A stretch of 64,000 nucleotides of DNA from NCBI GenBank assembly GCA_022376925.1, contig JAIOJX010000005.1, positions 158,859,501 to 158,923,500 on the forward strand, read 5' to 3'. Positions 10,891 to 21,420 of this stretch are shown here, piece by piece. The position numbers and the translations under genes were made by a program. The stretch is from Tragulus kanchil. Its lineage: Eukaryota; Chordata; Mammalia; Artiodactyla; Tragulidae. The notes under the pieces are model-generated. The model was given only the letters and a program-made list of their open reading frames with translations. It made no database searches and was not told where the DNA came from. Position 1 is the stretch's first letter; every line of letters begins with the position of its first letter.

Positions 10891-11827
10891 GTTGGGGAAT
10901 TCACTAGGGTCCCTGGAGGTTACAGAATGAGGAGAGGTGGGCCCGAGTTGGTGAAGGCTGAGGCTGGAGCTCATGTCATGTGTGAGGGGCCGGAGCAGGC
11001 CCTGTCAGGTGAGGCATTCTGTGTATGTTTGCCTGATGTTGATTTGGAGTTGGAGATTAAGTTGGAAAACTTCCTGACTTCCTGTTTCACTCCCCTCCCC
11101 ATCGCAGAAGCATTCTTTCTAGATTGGGATATATGAGGTCCCTAGGGGTCCTGGATTTAGGAGGTTTTCCCCTCCCCTGGCTTCTTTTCTAAGAAAACAG
11201 CGGTGTCCTGAGCTCTTGGACTTCTGACCTGAGCTCTGATCTCCTAGGCACAAGGTCAGCTGATTCTGGGTTGGATAGAAGATGGAGGAGAGGCAAGGGT
11301 TCTGGCCCCAGACTACAGACCCCAGAGGACCCAGAGCGAGACCTGAAGGGCTGAGAGGAGCTGTATGGCGGTGGGGAATACTAGGGGAGAGCCTCAGCTC
11401 ATAAGACGCCAGTCTGAGGCTCGGGAAGTGAGAGGAGGGGATACCTCCGTGATCTGGGGTCAGGCAGGTGTAATCCTGGGGTCATGGGTGGACTTGCATG
11501 CAAGGACAGAGTGACGGTACCCAGACAAGACACCTTCCTAGAATCTCAACCCACCTTCCGCCAACACCCTCAAATGAGGGGTGTCAGGTCTCCTCTCCCC
11601 CATCATACTTTGATATTTAGATTCTCCATGGCCAGTTGGGAAATTAAAGACATTATAGGTTAGGAGAAAAACAAATACCAAATGGACATAGAGAAAGCAG
11701 AAAAAGAAGTCAGTGCAGGGCTGGGTGTCTCAGAGGTCGTAGCCTGTAAGAGATCTTTCTCTTCACAAGCCTCCACAATGCCTTTCCCCTTCCCTGTGCT
11801 TCCAGAGTGGCAGCAGACCCTGAATCA
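10891..11827. other. Unique intergenic DNA
   Basis: GC-moderate, purine-rich DNA without a recognisable gene. From 11411 it forms the start of D4. Confidence 0.4.
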
Positions 11828-11945
11828 GATGACATGGGGTCAGACAATTCCTCTCCTGTGATGTGCTGGGCAAATTACATAACACCACTGAGCCTCAGTT
11901 TTCTTATCTGTGAAATGGAGATAATACCAGTACCTATCTTGTGTG
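11828..11945 (+). mobile_element. MIR SINE relic
   Basis: 'gctgggcaaattacataaca', 'gagcctcagttttcttatct' and 'gtgaaatggagataatacca' match MIR in order. Repeated at 12927-13044 by D4. Confidence 0.75.
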
Positions 11946-11965
11946 TGTGTGGGGGGGTGGGTGGT

Positions 11966-12190
11966 ATGTGCGTGCACGCATGCTAATCACTCAGTCATGT
12001 CCAACTCTTTGCGACCCCATGGACTGTAGCCCGCCAGGCGCCTCTCTCCATGGAATTCTCCAGGCAAGAATACTGGAGTGGCCTGCCGTGTCCTCCTCCA
12101 GGGGACCTTCCCAACCCAGGGATCAAACCCACGTCTCTTACATCTCTGGCATTGGCAGGAGGTTCTTTACTCCTAGCACCACCTGGAAAC
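11966..12190 (-). mobile_element. Bov-tA SINE, antisense
   Basis: 'aatcactcagtcatgtccaa' tail complement, 'aagaatactggagtggcctg', B-box complement 'gggatcaaacccacg' and head complement 'gcaccacctgg'. Confidence 0.9.
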
Positions 12191-13064
12191 CCATTCTCAT
12201 AGATTTGTTATAATGTTTAAATGCACTTAAGCATATAAAGCCCTTTTAGCCCGTGCAGCCTGGCAGGCAGGAAATGCTTCTTCTGCCTTAGTTACCACAA
12301 TAACTAACACAAGTGTCCAGCCACCTGTGATTCAGTTTGTGCATTCCGGTTTGGCCTCATCTCTAATCACAAAGAATCTCAGATCCCTGAGGGTTCTGTC
12401 CAGCCCTAAGAATTCTCCCTCCAAGGCTCAAATGAAAGAGCCCTGTCCTTCTAGATCTACATCTTGGTAGCAGCCCCCAAACTTCAGTCAAAGGGACCTC
12501 CCTGGTAGTCCAGTCTGAGGCTCGGGAAGTGAGAGGAGGATACCTCCGTGATCTGGGGTCAGGCAGGTGTAATCCTGGGGTCATGGGTGGACTTGCATGC
12601 AAGGACAGAGTGACGGTACCCAGACAAGACACCTTCCTAGAATCTCAACCCACCTTCCGCCAACACCCTCAAATGAGGGGTGTCAGGTCTCCTCTCCCCC
12701 ATCATACTTTGATATTTAGATTCTCCATGGCCAGTTGGGAAATTAAAGACATTATAGGTTAGGAGAAAAACAAATACCAAATGGACATAGAGAAAGCAGA
12801 AAAAGAAGTCAGTGCAGGGCTGGGTGTCTCAGAGGTCGTAGCCTGTAAGAGATCTTTCTCTTCACAAGCCTCCACAATGCCTTTCCCCTTCCCTGTGCTT
12901 CCAGAGTGGCAGCAGACCCTGAATCAGATGACATGGGGTCAGACAATTCCTCTCCTGTGATGTGCTGGGCAAATTACATAACACCACTGAGCCTCAGTTT
13001 TCTTATCTGTGAAATGGAGATAATACCAGTACCTATCTTGTGTGTGTGTGGGGGGGTGGGTGGT

Positions 13065-13290
13065 ATGTGCGTGCACGCATGCTAATCACTCAGTCATGTC
13101 CAACTCTTTGCGACCCCATGGACTGTAGCCCGCCAGGCGCCTCTCTCCATGGAATTCTCCAGGCAAGAATACTGGAGTGGCCTGCCGTGTCCTCCTCCAG
13201 GGGACCTTCCCAACCCAGGGATCAAACCCACGTCTCTTACATCTCTGGCATTGGCAGGGAGGTTCTTTACTCCTAGCACCACCTGGAAAC
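13065..13290 (-). mobile_element. Bov-tA SINE, antisense (D4 second copy)
   Basis: Same element as 11966-12190, with one extra G ('ggcagggagg'). Confidence 0.9.
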
Positions 13291-13593
13291 CCATTCTCAT
13301 AGATTTGTTATAATGTTTAAATGCACTTAAGCATATAAAGCCCTTTTAGCCCGTGCAGCCTGGCAGGCAGGAAATGCTTCTTCTGCCTTAGTTACCACAA
13401 TAACTAACACAAGTGTCCAGCCACCTGTGATTCAGTTTGTGCATTCCGGTTTGGCCTCATCTCTAATCACAAAGAATCTCAGATCCCTGAGGGTTCTGTC
13501 CAGCCCTAAGAATTCTCCCTCCAAGGCTCAAATGAAAGAGCCCTGTCCTTCTAGATCTACATCTTGGTAGCAGCCCCCAAACTTCAGTCAAAG

Positions 13594-13790
13594 GGACCTC
13601 CCTGGTAGTCCAGTGGTTAAGACACAGTGCTTCCACAGCAGGAGGCACAGGTTCAATCCTTGGTTGGGGAACTAAGATTTCCACATGCCACAACGAGGAG
13701 TTCCCACACCACGACCAAAAAATCTTGCACGCTGTAACCAAGACCCGGCACAGTCAAATAAATTTAAAAAGTATTTTTTAAAAAAGAATT
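13594..13790 (+). mobile_element. CHR-type SINE
   Basis: Head 'gacctccctggtagtccagt', B box 'ggttcaatccttgg', 'gctgtaaccaagacccggca' and an A-rich tail. Repeated at 14672-14868 by D5. Confidence 0.9.
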
Positions 13791-13792
13791 GC

Positions 13793-14128
13793 CTGGCTTC
13801 CTTGGTAGCTCAGTGGTAAAATATCTGCCTGCCAATGTAGGAGACATGGGTTCAATCCCCGATCTGGGAAGATTCCACATGCTACTGAGCAACAAAACCC
13901 AGGTGCCACAACTATGGAACCTGTGCTCTAGAGCCTCGGAGCTGCAACGATTGAGCCCATGTGCCGCAACTACTGAAGCCCATGTACCCTAGAGCCCTTC
14001 CCCTGCAACAAGAGAAGACACTGCACTGAGAAGTCTGCTCTCCACAACTAGAGAAGAGCCCTCACGCAGCAATGAACACCCAGCACAGCCAAAATATGAA
14101 TAAATAAATTAATTTAAAAAAAAAAAAG
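13793..14128 (+). mobile_element. Long CHR-type SINE with poly-A tail
   Basis: Head 'ggcttccttggtagctcagt', B box 'ggttcaatccccga', the extended body 'gccgcaactactgaagccca', and tail 'aataaattaatttaaaaaaa'. It directly follows the SINE ending at 13790, so the two are head to tail. Repeated at 14871-15206 by D5. Confidence 0.9.
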
Positions 14129-14184
14129 AATTGTCTTTTCCTCTGCTTCTGCATCTCTCCTGCAGCCAGCCTCTGGAGTGACCT

Positions 14185-14355
14185 CCAGCTTCAGATTTCT
14201 CTCTGTCTCTGGGACTCACCACCCCTGCAGCCTTGCTCTGTCTCCCTGTCTCTGTCTCTCTGTCTCTCTCCCACTGTCTCTGACCCTGGCCCTGTCTCTC
14301 TGGCCTGTCTCTCATTTCTCCTTCTCCCTTCTCCTTTGCTCTCTCTGTGTGTCTC
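14185..14355. repeat. Polypyrimidine (TCTG/TCTC)n tract
   Basis: An almost pure pyrimidine strand of 'ctgtctctctgtctctctcc' type. The 85-codon frame here encodes only low-complexity Ser/Leu and is discounted. Repeated at 15263-15433 by D5. Confidence 0.85.
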
Positions 14356-14356
14356 C

Positions 14357-14470
14357 CTTAATTAGCCATATTTTGGAACCAAAGTGTTTTCATTATGTAT
14401 TATTTATCGAATGGCCGAACATTTCCTGTTCTTAATTTAAAAGGCAGATCGATAAAATGCTTTATGTTCC
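14357..14470. promoter_or_regulatory. AT-rich unique island, candidate conserved enhancer
   Basis: Contains 'cttaattagccatattttgg' (a homeodomain TAATTA core next to a CArG-like stretch), 'attatgtattatttatcg' and 'agatcgataaaatgc'. Non-repetitive and non-coding. Repeated at 15435-15548 only because of D5. Confidence 0.35.
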
Positions 14471-14671
14471 TTGCTTAAAACAAAACAGAGCTAAGTTAAG
14501 TTGCTCTTGGTTCACGTGGCTCTTTCTTGCTTCTTTTTTCATTGGAAGAAAAGCTTCCTCATCCCTGAGGGTTCTGTCCAGCCCTAAGAATTCTCCCTCC
14601 AAGGCTCAAATGAAAGAGCCCTGTCCTTCTAGATCTACATCTTGGTAGCAGCCCCCAAACTTCAGTCAAAG

Positions 14672-14868
14672 GGACCTCCCTGGTAGTCCAGTGGTTAAGA
14701 CACAGTGCTTCCACAGCAGGAGGCACAGGTTCAATCCTTGGTTGGGGAACTAAGATTTCCACATGCCACAACGAGGAGTTCCCACACCACGACCAAAAAA
14801 TCTTGCACGCTGTAACCAAGACCCGGCACAGTCAAATAAATTTAAAAAGTATTTTTTAAAAAAGAATT
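14672..14868 (+). mobile_element. CHR-type SINE (D5 second copy)
   Basis: Same element as 13594-13790. Confidence 0.9.
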
Positions 14869-14870
14869 GC

Positions 14871-15206
14871 CTGGCTTCCTTGGTAGCTCAGTGGTAAAAT
14901 ATCTGCCTGCCAATGTAGGAGACATGGGTTCAATCCCCGATCTGGGAAGATTCCACATGCTACTGAGCAACAAAACCCAGGTGCCACAACTATGGAACCT
15001 GTGCTCTAGAGCCTCGGAGCTGCAACGATTGAGCCCATGTGCCGCAACTACTGAAGCCCATGTACCCTAGAGCCCTTCCCCTGCAACAAGAGAAGACACT
15101 GCACTGAGAAGTCTGCTCTCCACAACTAGAGAAGAGCCCTCACGCAGCAATGAACACCCAGCACAGCCAAAATATGAATAAATAAATTAATTTAAAAAAA
15201 AAAAAG
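14871..15206 (+). mobile_element. Long CHR-type SINE (D5 second copy)
   Basis: Same element as 13793-14128. Confidence 0.9.
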
Positions 15207-15654
15207 AATTGTCTTTTCCTCTGCTTCTGCATCTCTCCTGCAGCCAGCCTCTGGAGTGACCTCCAGCTTCAGATTTCTCTCTGTCTCTGGGACTCACCAC
15301 CCCTGCAGCCTTGCTCTGTCTCCCTGTCTCTGTCTCTCTGTCTCTCTCCCACTGTCTCTGACCCTGGCCCTGTCTCTCTGGCCTGTCTCTCATTTCTCCT
15401 TCTCCCTTCTCCTTTGCTCTCTCTGTGTGTCTCCCTTAATTAGCCATATTTTGGAACCAAAGTGTTTTCATTATGTATTATTTATCGAATGGCCGAACAT
15501 TTCCTGTTCTTAATTTAAAAGGCAGATCGATAAAATGCTTTATGTTCCTTGCTTAAAACAAAACAGAGCTAAGTTAAGTTGCTCTTGGTTCACGTGGCTC
15601 TTTCTTGCTTCTTTTTTCATTGGAAGAAAAGCTTCCTCATCCCCATTCGCTTAA

Positions 15655-15960
15655 TTGACAAGAACACTTAATTCACTCACTGGCTCATTCATTCAATTAA
15701 TTATTCAGTAAACGGCTATTTGAGTCCCACTTGTGTACCAGCTGTGCATCTCAGGGGACATAAGGATAATACAAGGCCATGTTCCTGTCCTCAAGAGGCT
15801 CCTATCTATCTGGGGAAACTTGTCTGGGCACTGATATGTGGCAGAAAATGCCAGAGGTACTGTGTCAATGCCTGAAAGTGTTGGATGAGGCACAGGGAAG
15901 GAGTGGGAAAGCCTTCCTGGGTGGAGAGCAAGTTAGGCTGAGAATTCAAGGATAAGTAGA
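15655..15960 (-). mobile_element. L2 LINE 3' end, antisense
   Basis: 'tcattcattcaattaattat', 'cttgtgtaccagctgtgc', 'ctgtcctcaagaggctccta' and 'gggaaagccttcctgggtgg' follow the reverse complement of the L2 3' end in order. Confidence 0.7.
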
Positions 15961-16046
15961 TGTCTTGATTTGAGCTCACCCAGAAGCAGACCCTAAGGCA
16001 AGGAAAAAAGTGCAAGGAATTAATTTGGGAGGATCCCAGGATGCCC

Positions 16047-16252
16047 TGGGCTTCCCTGTTGACTCAGTGGTTAAGAATCCACCTGCCAATGCAGGAGCCA
16101 CAAGCTTGATCCCTGGTCCAAGAAGATCTCCTGGAGAAAGAAATGACAACCCACTCTGGTATTCTTGCCTGGGAAATTCCATGGACAGAGGAGCCTGGTG
16201 GGCTATAGTCCATAGAGTCTCAGAGTTGGACATGACTTAGTGACTGAACAAC
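16047..16252 (+). mobile_element. Bov-tA SINE
   Basis: Head 'gggcttccctgttgactcag', B box-like 'cttgatccctgg', 'ggtattcttgcctgggaaat', and tail 'gttggacatgacttagtgac'. Confidence 0.9.
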
Positions 16253-16616
16253 TAGAGAATACACTAGTAGGCGAGTAGGGAAGAGAGACCTGGAAGGAAG
16301 AGAATCCACATAGTACTTATCAATGAGTCAGTTATCACTGTGGGCAACTGGGCTCACTCCCTCTGAGAACTGTGAAGTACACATCTCAGATTATTTATGT
16401 ATTTATGCATGTATTTATTTGTTTTGTACACATCTCAGATCCCGCTGAGTGGTGAGGTAGGTAGGGTATTTATACTCCCATTAATTTCCATCACTCATTG
16501 GTGAGAGTCATTGCGGGAGGCATTATTAGTTCCTCAGCACCTCTGGCTTCCTGCACAGATGGCAAAGTGGGCTCTGGTGACTGGAGAGAGCCTTCAAACA
16601 AAAAAATACAGGTTCT
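16253..16616. other. Unique intergenic DNA
   Basis: Contains a short AT stretch of TATTTATG-type units (16394-16425) flanked by two copies of 'acacatctcagat' (16380 and 16428). No gene. Confidence 0.45.
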
Positions 16617-16787
16617 AGGGGCTTCCTTGGTGGTCCAATGGCTACGATGCCACAGTTCCAACGCAGCAGGCCTGAGTTCGATCCCTGGTCAGGGAACCAG
16701 ATCCTACATGCCACAACTAAAAGATTTGGCAGGCCATAATGAAGACCGAAGACCTTGAGTGCGGTAACTAAGACCGTCATAGCCAAA
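16617..16787 (+). mobile_element. CHR-type SINE
   Basis: Head 'ggggcttccttggtggtcca', B box 'agttcgatccctgg', 'cgtcatagccaaa' end. It lacks a long A tail. Confidence 0.85.
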
Positions 16788-17745
16788 GCCAGAATGCAGG
16801 TTCTGGCTGCGGCAGTCAGGCTGGCGCGCACTGGTGAGGCAGACGGGCTGCTGCAGGGCCCTGGCCTCATCCGTCACAGTCAGTGTTGAGAGAGGAGAAG
16901 GCTTGTTAGGCTGGCTGTAAGTATGACCAGTAGCAAAGGATGGGGCGACCCCAGGACCCCATGCACAGTTTTGGACAGTTTCAAGATTCAAGGTAAGGAA
17001 GCCTGGCTTTGCATTTCCTGGGCCTCAGCTTCTTCACTTGCAGAAAGGGGACAGAAATCCCTTTCCTTCCCATCCGGAGACGATTTGCACAGAACCTCCT
17101 CCCCCAACTGGGACCCTGAGGCGCAAGCCCAGTTCAGCCCTTCTCTTGAATTTCCACACCACACCTCCTGCCAGCCGCCAAGGCCCTGGGTATGCAAGGC
17201 TCTTTATGATGCCCTGTCGATATCTGTCTTGGTGGAGGAGCGCGGTGGGGGACGGATGGAGCCGGGGGTCCTATCCATCAGTCACTTGGCTGCAATCTCT
17301 AAAGAGATTTTAATTGTGAGTTCAGATTTACTCCGGTCATCAGTAGCGCCTGCCGGCCCCTTTACCGGCCGAGAGCAGGGCCTCCGGGGCTGCTGGGGTT
17401 TGCCAAATGGACGTCTTGTAGTGACGCTGAGGAAATATTTGCTGCAGTGAAACAATGAGCCTAGTGGAAAGCAATCGTCCTAAATCGTGCCCTGACAGCC
17501 TGCCGGTGCTTTGCTGGGGGAGGGGTTATATGCGCAATTCTCTTTCTAAAGCTGCACCCCTGCTTCCTGTCCAGGGAACAAAGACGATGGCCTCAGACCT
17601 GAACCGTAGGAAAGTGAGGCGGGGAGCACCACCCCCACTCTTCTGGGCCAGGAGAATGAGAAAACAGGAGGACAGGGTGAGGGGGGTGACGGGGCAGGAA
17701 GAGAGGGCAGAGGAAGAGAGGGAGAGGGAGAAGGAAAAGAAGACA
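16788..17745. other. Unique DNA with a MIR piece and a purine-rich stretch
   Basis: 16990-17060 resembles MIR ('ggcctcagcttcttcacttg'). 17640-17745 is strongly purine-rich ('ggaagagagggagagggaga'). The 175-codon frame 16923-17450 and the 149-codon frame 17455-17904 cross these repeats, show no domain, and are regarded as chance. A small AT core 'gagattttaattgtgagttc' lies at 17304. Confidence 0.45.
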
Positions 17746-18068
17746 TCCCTCCTCCACTGGGAAGCCACCCAGATAAAGGCTCTGGCTCTGCCTCCAAGGC
17801 TCGGGACTTGGGAGCAGGTCTGGCCTCAGTGCACTCTCCCTTTGACCCAAGGCTATTTTTATTTATGCAGAATTTATCCAGCAGAAACAAAACAAAATCA
17901 CTAACTCACATGAGTTTTGTTCTTGATATCTACTGCTAAAGATAGCAAAAAAACTGGAAAGCTGAATGTCCATTAATAGGAGAATCATTGGATATTTCAG
18001 TTTTGGAACATCACACAACTGTGAAAAAGGGCACTAATCTAATTGCTGACTTATAAGGTTGCCCGTGA

Positions 18069-18300
18069 GGGACTTCCTTGGTGGTCCCAGTAGGTTAAGA
18101 ATTTGCCTTGCAATACAGGAGATGCAGATTTGATCCCTGGTTGGGGAACTAAGCCTAAGCGCCACATCTAGAGAGCCCACATGCCACAACTACGAGCGCA
18201 GGCACCACAACTTCAGAGTCTGTGGGCCGCAAGGAAAGATTCACATGACTCAATGACGATTCCACATAGCACAGCTAAGACCCGATGAAGCCATACAGAA
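18069..18300 (+). mobile_element. CHR-type SINE
   Basis: 'gggacttccttggtggtccc' head, 'tttgatccctggttggggaa', 'acagctaagacccgatgaag' end. Repeated at 19147-19379 by D6. Confidence 0.9.
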
Positions 18301-18353
18301 AAGTTGCAGAGTGATAGCACATTTGGATGCCATTAAAAAAAAAAAACTTTGTG

Positions 18354-18610
18354 AGCTTCCTTGGTGGTTCAGTGGATAAAGAGTCCGCCTTGCAGTGCAA
18401 GGGGAACTGGTTTGATCCCTGGCCTGGGAAGATCCCATGTACCGTGGAGCGGCTGGACCGGTGTGCCCAATTATGAGCCAGTACCCTGGAGTGCATGCAC
18501 CAGAGCTAGTGCTCTGCAAGAGAGAGGCCACTGCAATGGGAAGCCCACAAAGGCCACAGAATAAAGATGGGTGAAAATAAATCAAGAAAAAAACAATAAG
18601 AGAGACCAAA
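18354..18610 (+). mobile_element. CHR-type SINE, long form
   Basis: Head 'gagcttccttggtggttcag', 'gtttgatccctggcctggga', 'ccgtggagcggctggaccgg', A-rich tail 'gaaaataaatcaagaaaa'. Repeated at 19433-19689 by D6. Confidence 0.9.
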
Positions 18611-18747
18611 AAAACACCACTTTTTAAGTTTATAGTTTGGGGGGAGATAAGGAAAAGCACATTGCGAGGTTAGGTTTAGCATTAGGGTCAGTTGTGAGTG
18701 ACAGAAAAAAAGACTACAAAACAACAGACGGTTGCCTCTTGGAAGAA

Positions 18748-18823
18748 AAGCTATGACAAACCTACACAGCATATTAAAAAGCAGAGACATTACTTTGTTG
18801 ACAAAGGTCTGTACAGTCAAGGC
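18748..18823 (+). mobile_element. BovB LINE fragment, cut at the D6 junction
   Basis: 'aaagctatgacaaacctaca' and 'agcagagacattactttgtt' are BovB reverse-transcriptase C-terminal coding sequence. It stops abruptly at the D6 junction. Confidence 0.85.
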
Positions 18824-19146
18824 TCCCTCCTCCACTGGGAAGCCACCCAGATAAAGGCTCTGGCTCTGCCTCCAAGGCTCGGGACTTGGGAGCAGGTCTG
18901 GCCTCAGTGCACTCTCCCTTTGACCCAAGGCTATTTTTATTTATGCAGAATTTATCCAGCAGAAACAAAACAAAATCACTAACTCACATGAGTTTTGTTC
19001 TTGATATCTACTGCTAAAGATAGCAAAAAAACTGGAAAGCTGAATGTCCATTAATAGGAGAATCATTGGATATTTCAGTTTTGGAACATCACACAACTGT
19101 GAAAAAGGGCACTAATCTAATTGCTGACTTATAAGGTTGCCCGTGA

Positions 19147-19379
19147 GGGACTTCCTTGGTGGTCCCAGTAGGTTAAGAATTTGCCTTGCAATACAGGAGA
19201 TGCAGATTTGATCCCTGGTTGGGGAACTAAGCCTAAGCGCCACATCTAGAGAGCCCACATGCCACAACTACCGAGCGCAGGCACCACAACTTCAGAGTCT
19301 GTGGGCCGCAAGGAAAGATTCACATGACTCAATGACGATTCCACATAGCACAGCTAAGACCCGATGAAGCCATACAGAA
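19147..19379 (+). mobile_element. CHR-type SINE (D6 second copy)
   Basis: Same element as 18069-18300. Confidence 0.9.
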
Positions 19380-19432
19380 AAGTTGCAGAGTGATAGCACA
19401 TTTGGATGCCATTAAAAAAAAAAAACTTTGTG

Positions 19433-19689
19433 AGCTTCCTTGGTGGTTCAGTGGATAAAGAGTCCGCCTTGCAGTGCAAGGGGAACTGGTTTGATCCCTG
19501 GCCTGGGAAGATCCCATGTACCGTGGAGCGGCTGGACCGGTGTGCCCAATTATGAGCCAGTACCCTGGAGTGCATGCACCAGAGCTAGTGCTCTGCAAGA
19601 GAGAGGCCACTGCAATGGGAAGCCCACAAAGGCCACAGAATAAAGATGGGTGAAAATAAATCAAGAAAAAAACAATAAGAGAGACCAAA
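19433..19689 (+). mobile_element. CHR-type SINE, long form (D6 second copy)
   Basis: Same element as 18354-18610. Confidence 0.9.
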
Positions 19690-19826
19690 AAAACACCACT
19701 TTTTAAGTTTATAGTTTGGGGGGAGATAAGGAAAAGCACATTGCGAGGTTAGGTTTAGCATTAGGGTCAGTTGTGAGTGACAGAAAAAAAGACTACAAAA
19801 CAACAGACGGTTGCCTCTTGGAAGAA

Positions 19827-19942
19827 AAGCTATGACAAACCTACACAGCATATTAAAAAGCAGAGACATTACTTTGTTGACAAAGGTCTGTACAGTCAAG
19901 GCTATGGTTTTTCCAGTAGTCATGTATGGACATGAATCAAAT
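19827..19942 (+). mobile_element. BovB LINE fragment (RT C-terminal region)
   Basis: Same start as 18748, continuing with 'ggctatggtttttccagtag' and 'tcatgtatggacatga', where the sense homology ends. Confidence 0.85.
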
Positions 19943-19944
19943 GA

Positions 19945-20110
19945 TCAGTAAGTGTTAGTCACTCAGTCATATTCGACTCTTTCTGACCCCGTGGACTGCA
20001 TCATGCCAGGCCTCCCTCCCTGTCCCTCACCATCTCTAGGAGTCTGCTCAAGTTCATGTCCATAGAATCAGTGACGCCATCCAACTGTCTCATCCTCTGT
20101 CGCTTCCCAC
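19945..20110 (-). mobile_element. BovB / ART2A 3' end, antisense
   Basis: 'gttagtcactcagtcatatt', 'gcatcatgccaggcctccct' and 'atagaatcagtgacgccatc' are the reverse complement of the BovB 3' end. It lies tail-inward next to the sense BovB piece ending at 19942. Confidence 0.85.
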
Positions 20111-20177
20111 GCACAGGAGCAAGGTTCTAGTCTACTCTCTGGAATCCAGTCTATAAATGACCCTAGTTGAGCTTCGT

Positions 20178-20202
20178 GCACACACACACACACACACACA
20201 CC
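20178..20202. repeat. (CA)n microsatellite
   Basis: About 12 CA units. Confidence 0.95.
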
Positions 20203-20751
20203 AGCAGCGGCCTCCCAGGGGACCCCATGGCTCCTCCACAGCGTCCTGTGATCGGAGGCATCAAGCCTCTCACCCCCTCCCCATAATTAGAAGCCCTGGG
20301 GAGAAAATATATGCCCCTCCTTGTTCTCTGGCTTTTGCCGTGTCTAGAATCAGCCTCTCATTCAGTGAGACCTTCTGGACTGAGTCAGGGAGCAGTCAGC
20401 AAACTGCTGAACCAGGCTCCAACTTCGGTCACCGACCCCACACCCACAACCACCCACAAAAAATCCTGAGCAGAAGCATTTGGAAGGCGGGAGGTCAGCA
20501 AGTGAGCACAGGGGACTCTGGAAGGATTCTCCATGCATCTCCCCTGGTGCCTAGGGGGCTCTGCGGCTGAGTACTGGGAGGGCGGGGTGGGGCTCATTCT
20601 CCTCTCTGGGTGGGGGCTACTGGGCAGGTGACCCTTTACCAAGCTGACAGGTAATTTCAGGGGCCTGTGTTCTAAAGTCCTGGCTGCCACGCCTCACCCT
20701 CTTTTGCCACTTGTTTCTTCGCTTCTGAGACTGTGTCTTTCTCGCTCTCTC
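20203..20751. other. Unique intergenic DNA
   Basis: No recognisable element; a 137-codon frame beginning in the CA repeat is chance. Confidence 0.4.
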
Positions 20752-20868
20752 TCTTTGGCTGTACTGGGAGTCTTGTGGGATCTTAGTTCCCTGACCAGGA
20801 ATTGAACCTGTGGCCCCTGCAGTGGAAGCTCGGAGTCCCAACCGTGGGGCTGCCAGGGAATCCCTTAG
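20752..20868 (-). mobile_element. CHR-type SINE, antisense, short
   Basis: 'tctttggctgtactgggagt', 'cttagttccctgaccaggaa', and head complement 'gctgccagggaatccc'. Confidence 0.8.
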
Positions 20869-21261
20869 ACTGTGTCTTAGGCCCCTCTGGACTGTTGTTC
20901 TGGTCTCCCTCAGATGGGCAGGGTGGGGTAGTTTTGGAAACCTCAGCCTCCTTTACCTGTAAGGGGCCTCCCGAAGGTCAGAACCGTGTCCTCCAGCAGA
21001 TGAGAACCTGGCAAAAGCTGGGAGAGGGCACTCCTCCTGCCCCATGGGGCACTCATTCCCCAAGGCTGGGTCCTGCCTCCCCTGCCCAACTGAGCACCGC
21101 CTCTGGTCTCAGGGGCACTCAGCTGGGGAGGGCCGGCAGGGTGAGAGGAGGCAGAAGGGGACCATGATTCTCTGCCCTCTGCCTCCACCCCAAACTGCCT
21201 CCTTCACCTTTCCCAGGTTGTGTTTACCTTGGCCTCCTCCTTCTGCCCTGTTCTCCCAGCC

Positions 21262-21420
21262 GATCTGATTGCTGTAATTAGTTAATCAGTAACTGGCATA
21301 ATTTCCCCCTGATTAATGCAGGAATAATCACCCGCCAGAGCTGCCAGCAATTTGCTTATCAGAGTCACTTTGAAACAGCTTTGAAAATGAACGATTGGCA
21401 CCTTCCTCGGGGTTAAAATT
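21262..21420. promoter_or_regulatory. AT-rich unique island, strong candidate conserved enhancer
   Basis: A dense set of homeodomain-type cores in a GC-rich context: 'attgctgtaattagttaatc', 'ccctgattaatgcaggaata', 'gccagcaatttgcttatcag', then 'actttgaaacagctttgaaa' (two CTTTGAA TCF/LEF-like sites). It is non-repetitive. Function is inferred. Repeated at 22384-22542 by D7. Confidence 0.4.

Larger units (their letters stand above)
11411..13613. repeat. D4: abutting direct duplication of about 1.10 kb, junction at 12512
   Basis: Copy 1 is 11411-12511 and copy 2 is 12512-13613, offset 1101 falling to 1099 after a 2-base difference near the start of copy 2 ('gaggaggata' against 'gaggaggggata'). 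Copy 1 ends inside a SINE head ('cctggtagtccag') that copy 2 continues intact at 13594, so the break at 12511 has no biological boundary. Confidence 0.95.
13483..15643. repeat. D5: abutting direct duplication of about 1.08 kb, junction at 14561
   Basis: Copy 1 is 13483-14560 and copy 2 is 14561-15643, constant offset 1078. It overlaps D4: bases 13483-13613 belong to both D4 copy 2 and D5 copy 1, so this 131-bp piece occurs three times (about 12384-12514, 13483-13613 and 14561-14691). Confidence 0.95.
17746..19903. repeat. D6: abutting direct duplication of about 1.08 kb, junction at 18824
   Basis: Copy 1 is 17746-18823 and copy 2 is 18824-19903, offset 1078 becoming 1079 after one C inserted in copy 2 ('aactaccgagcg' against 'aactacgagcg'). 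Copy 1 stops in the middle of a BovB fragment that copy 2 continues past 19903. Confidence 0.95.

Noticed and set aside
16923..17450. 175-codon plus-strand frame
   Set aside because: Begins beside a SINE, crosses a MIR-like piece, overlaps other frames on both strands, and has no domain or splice context.
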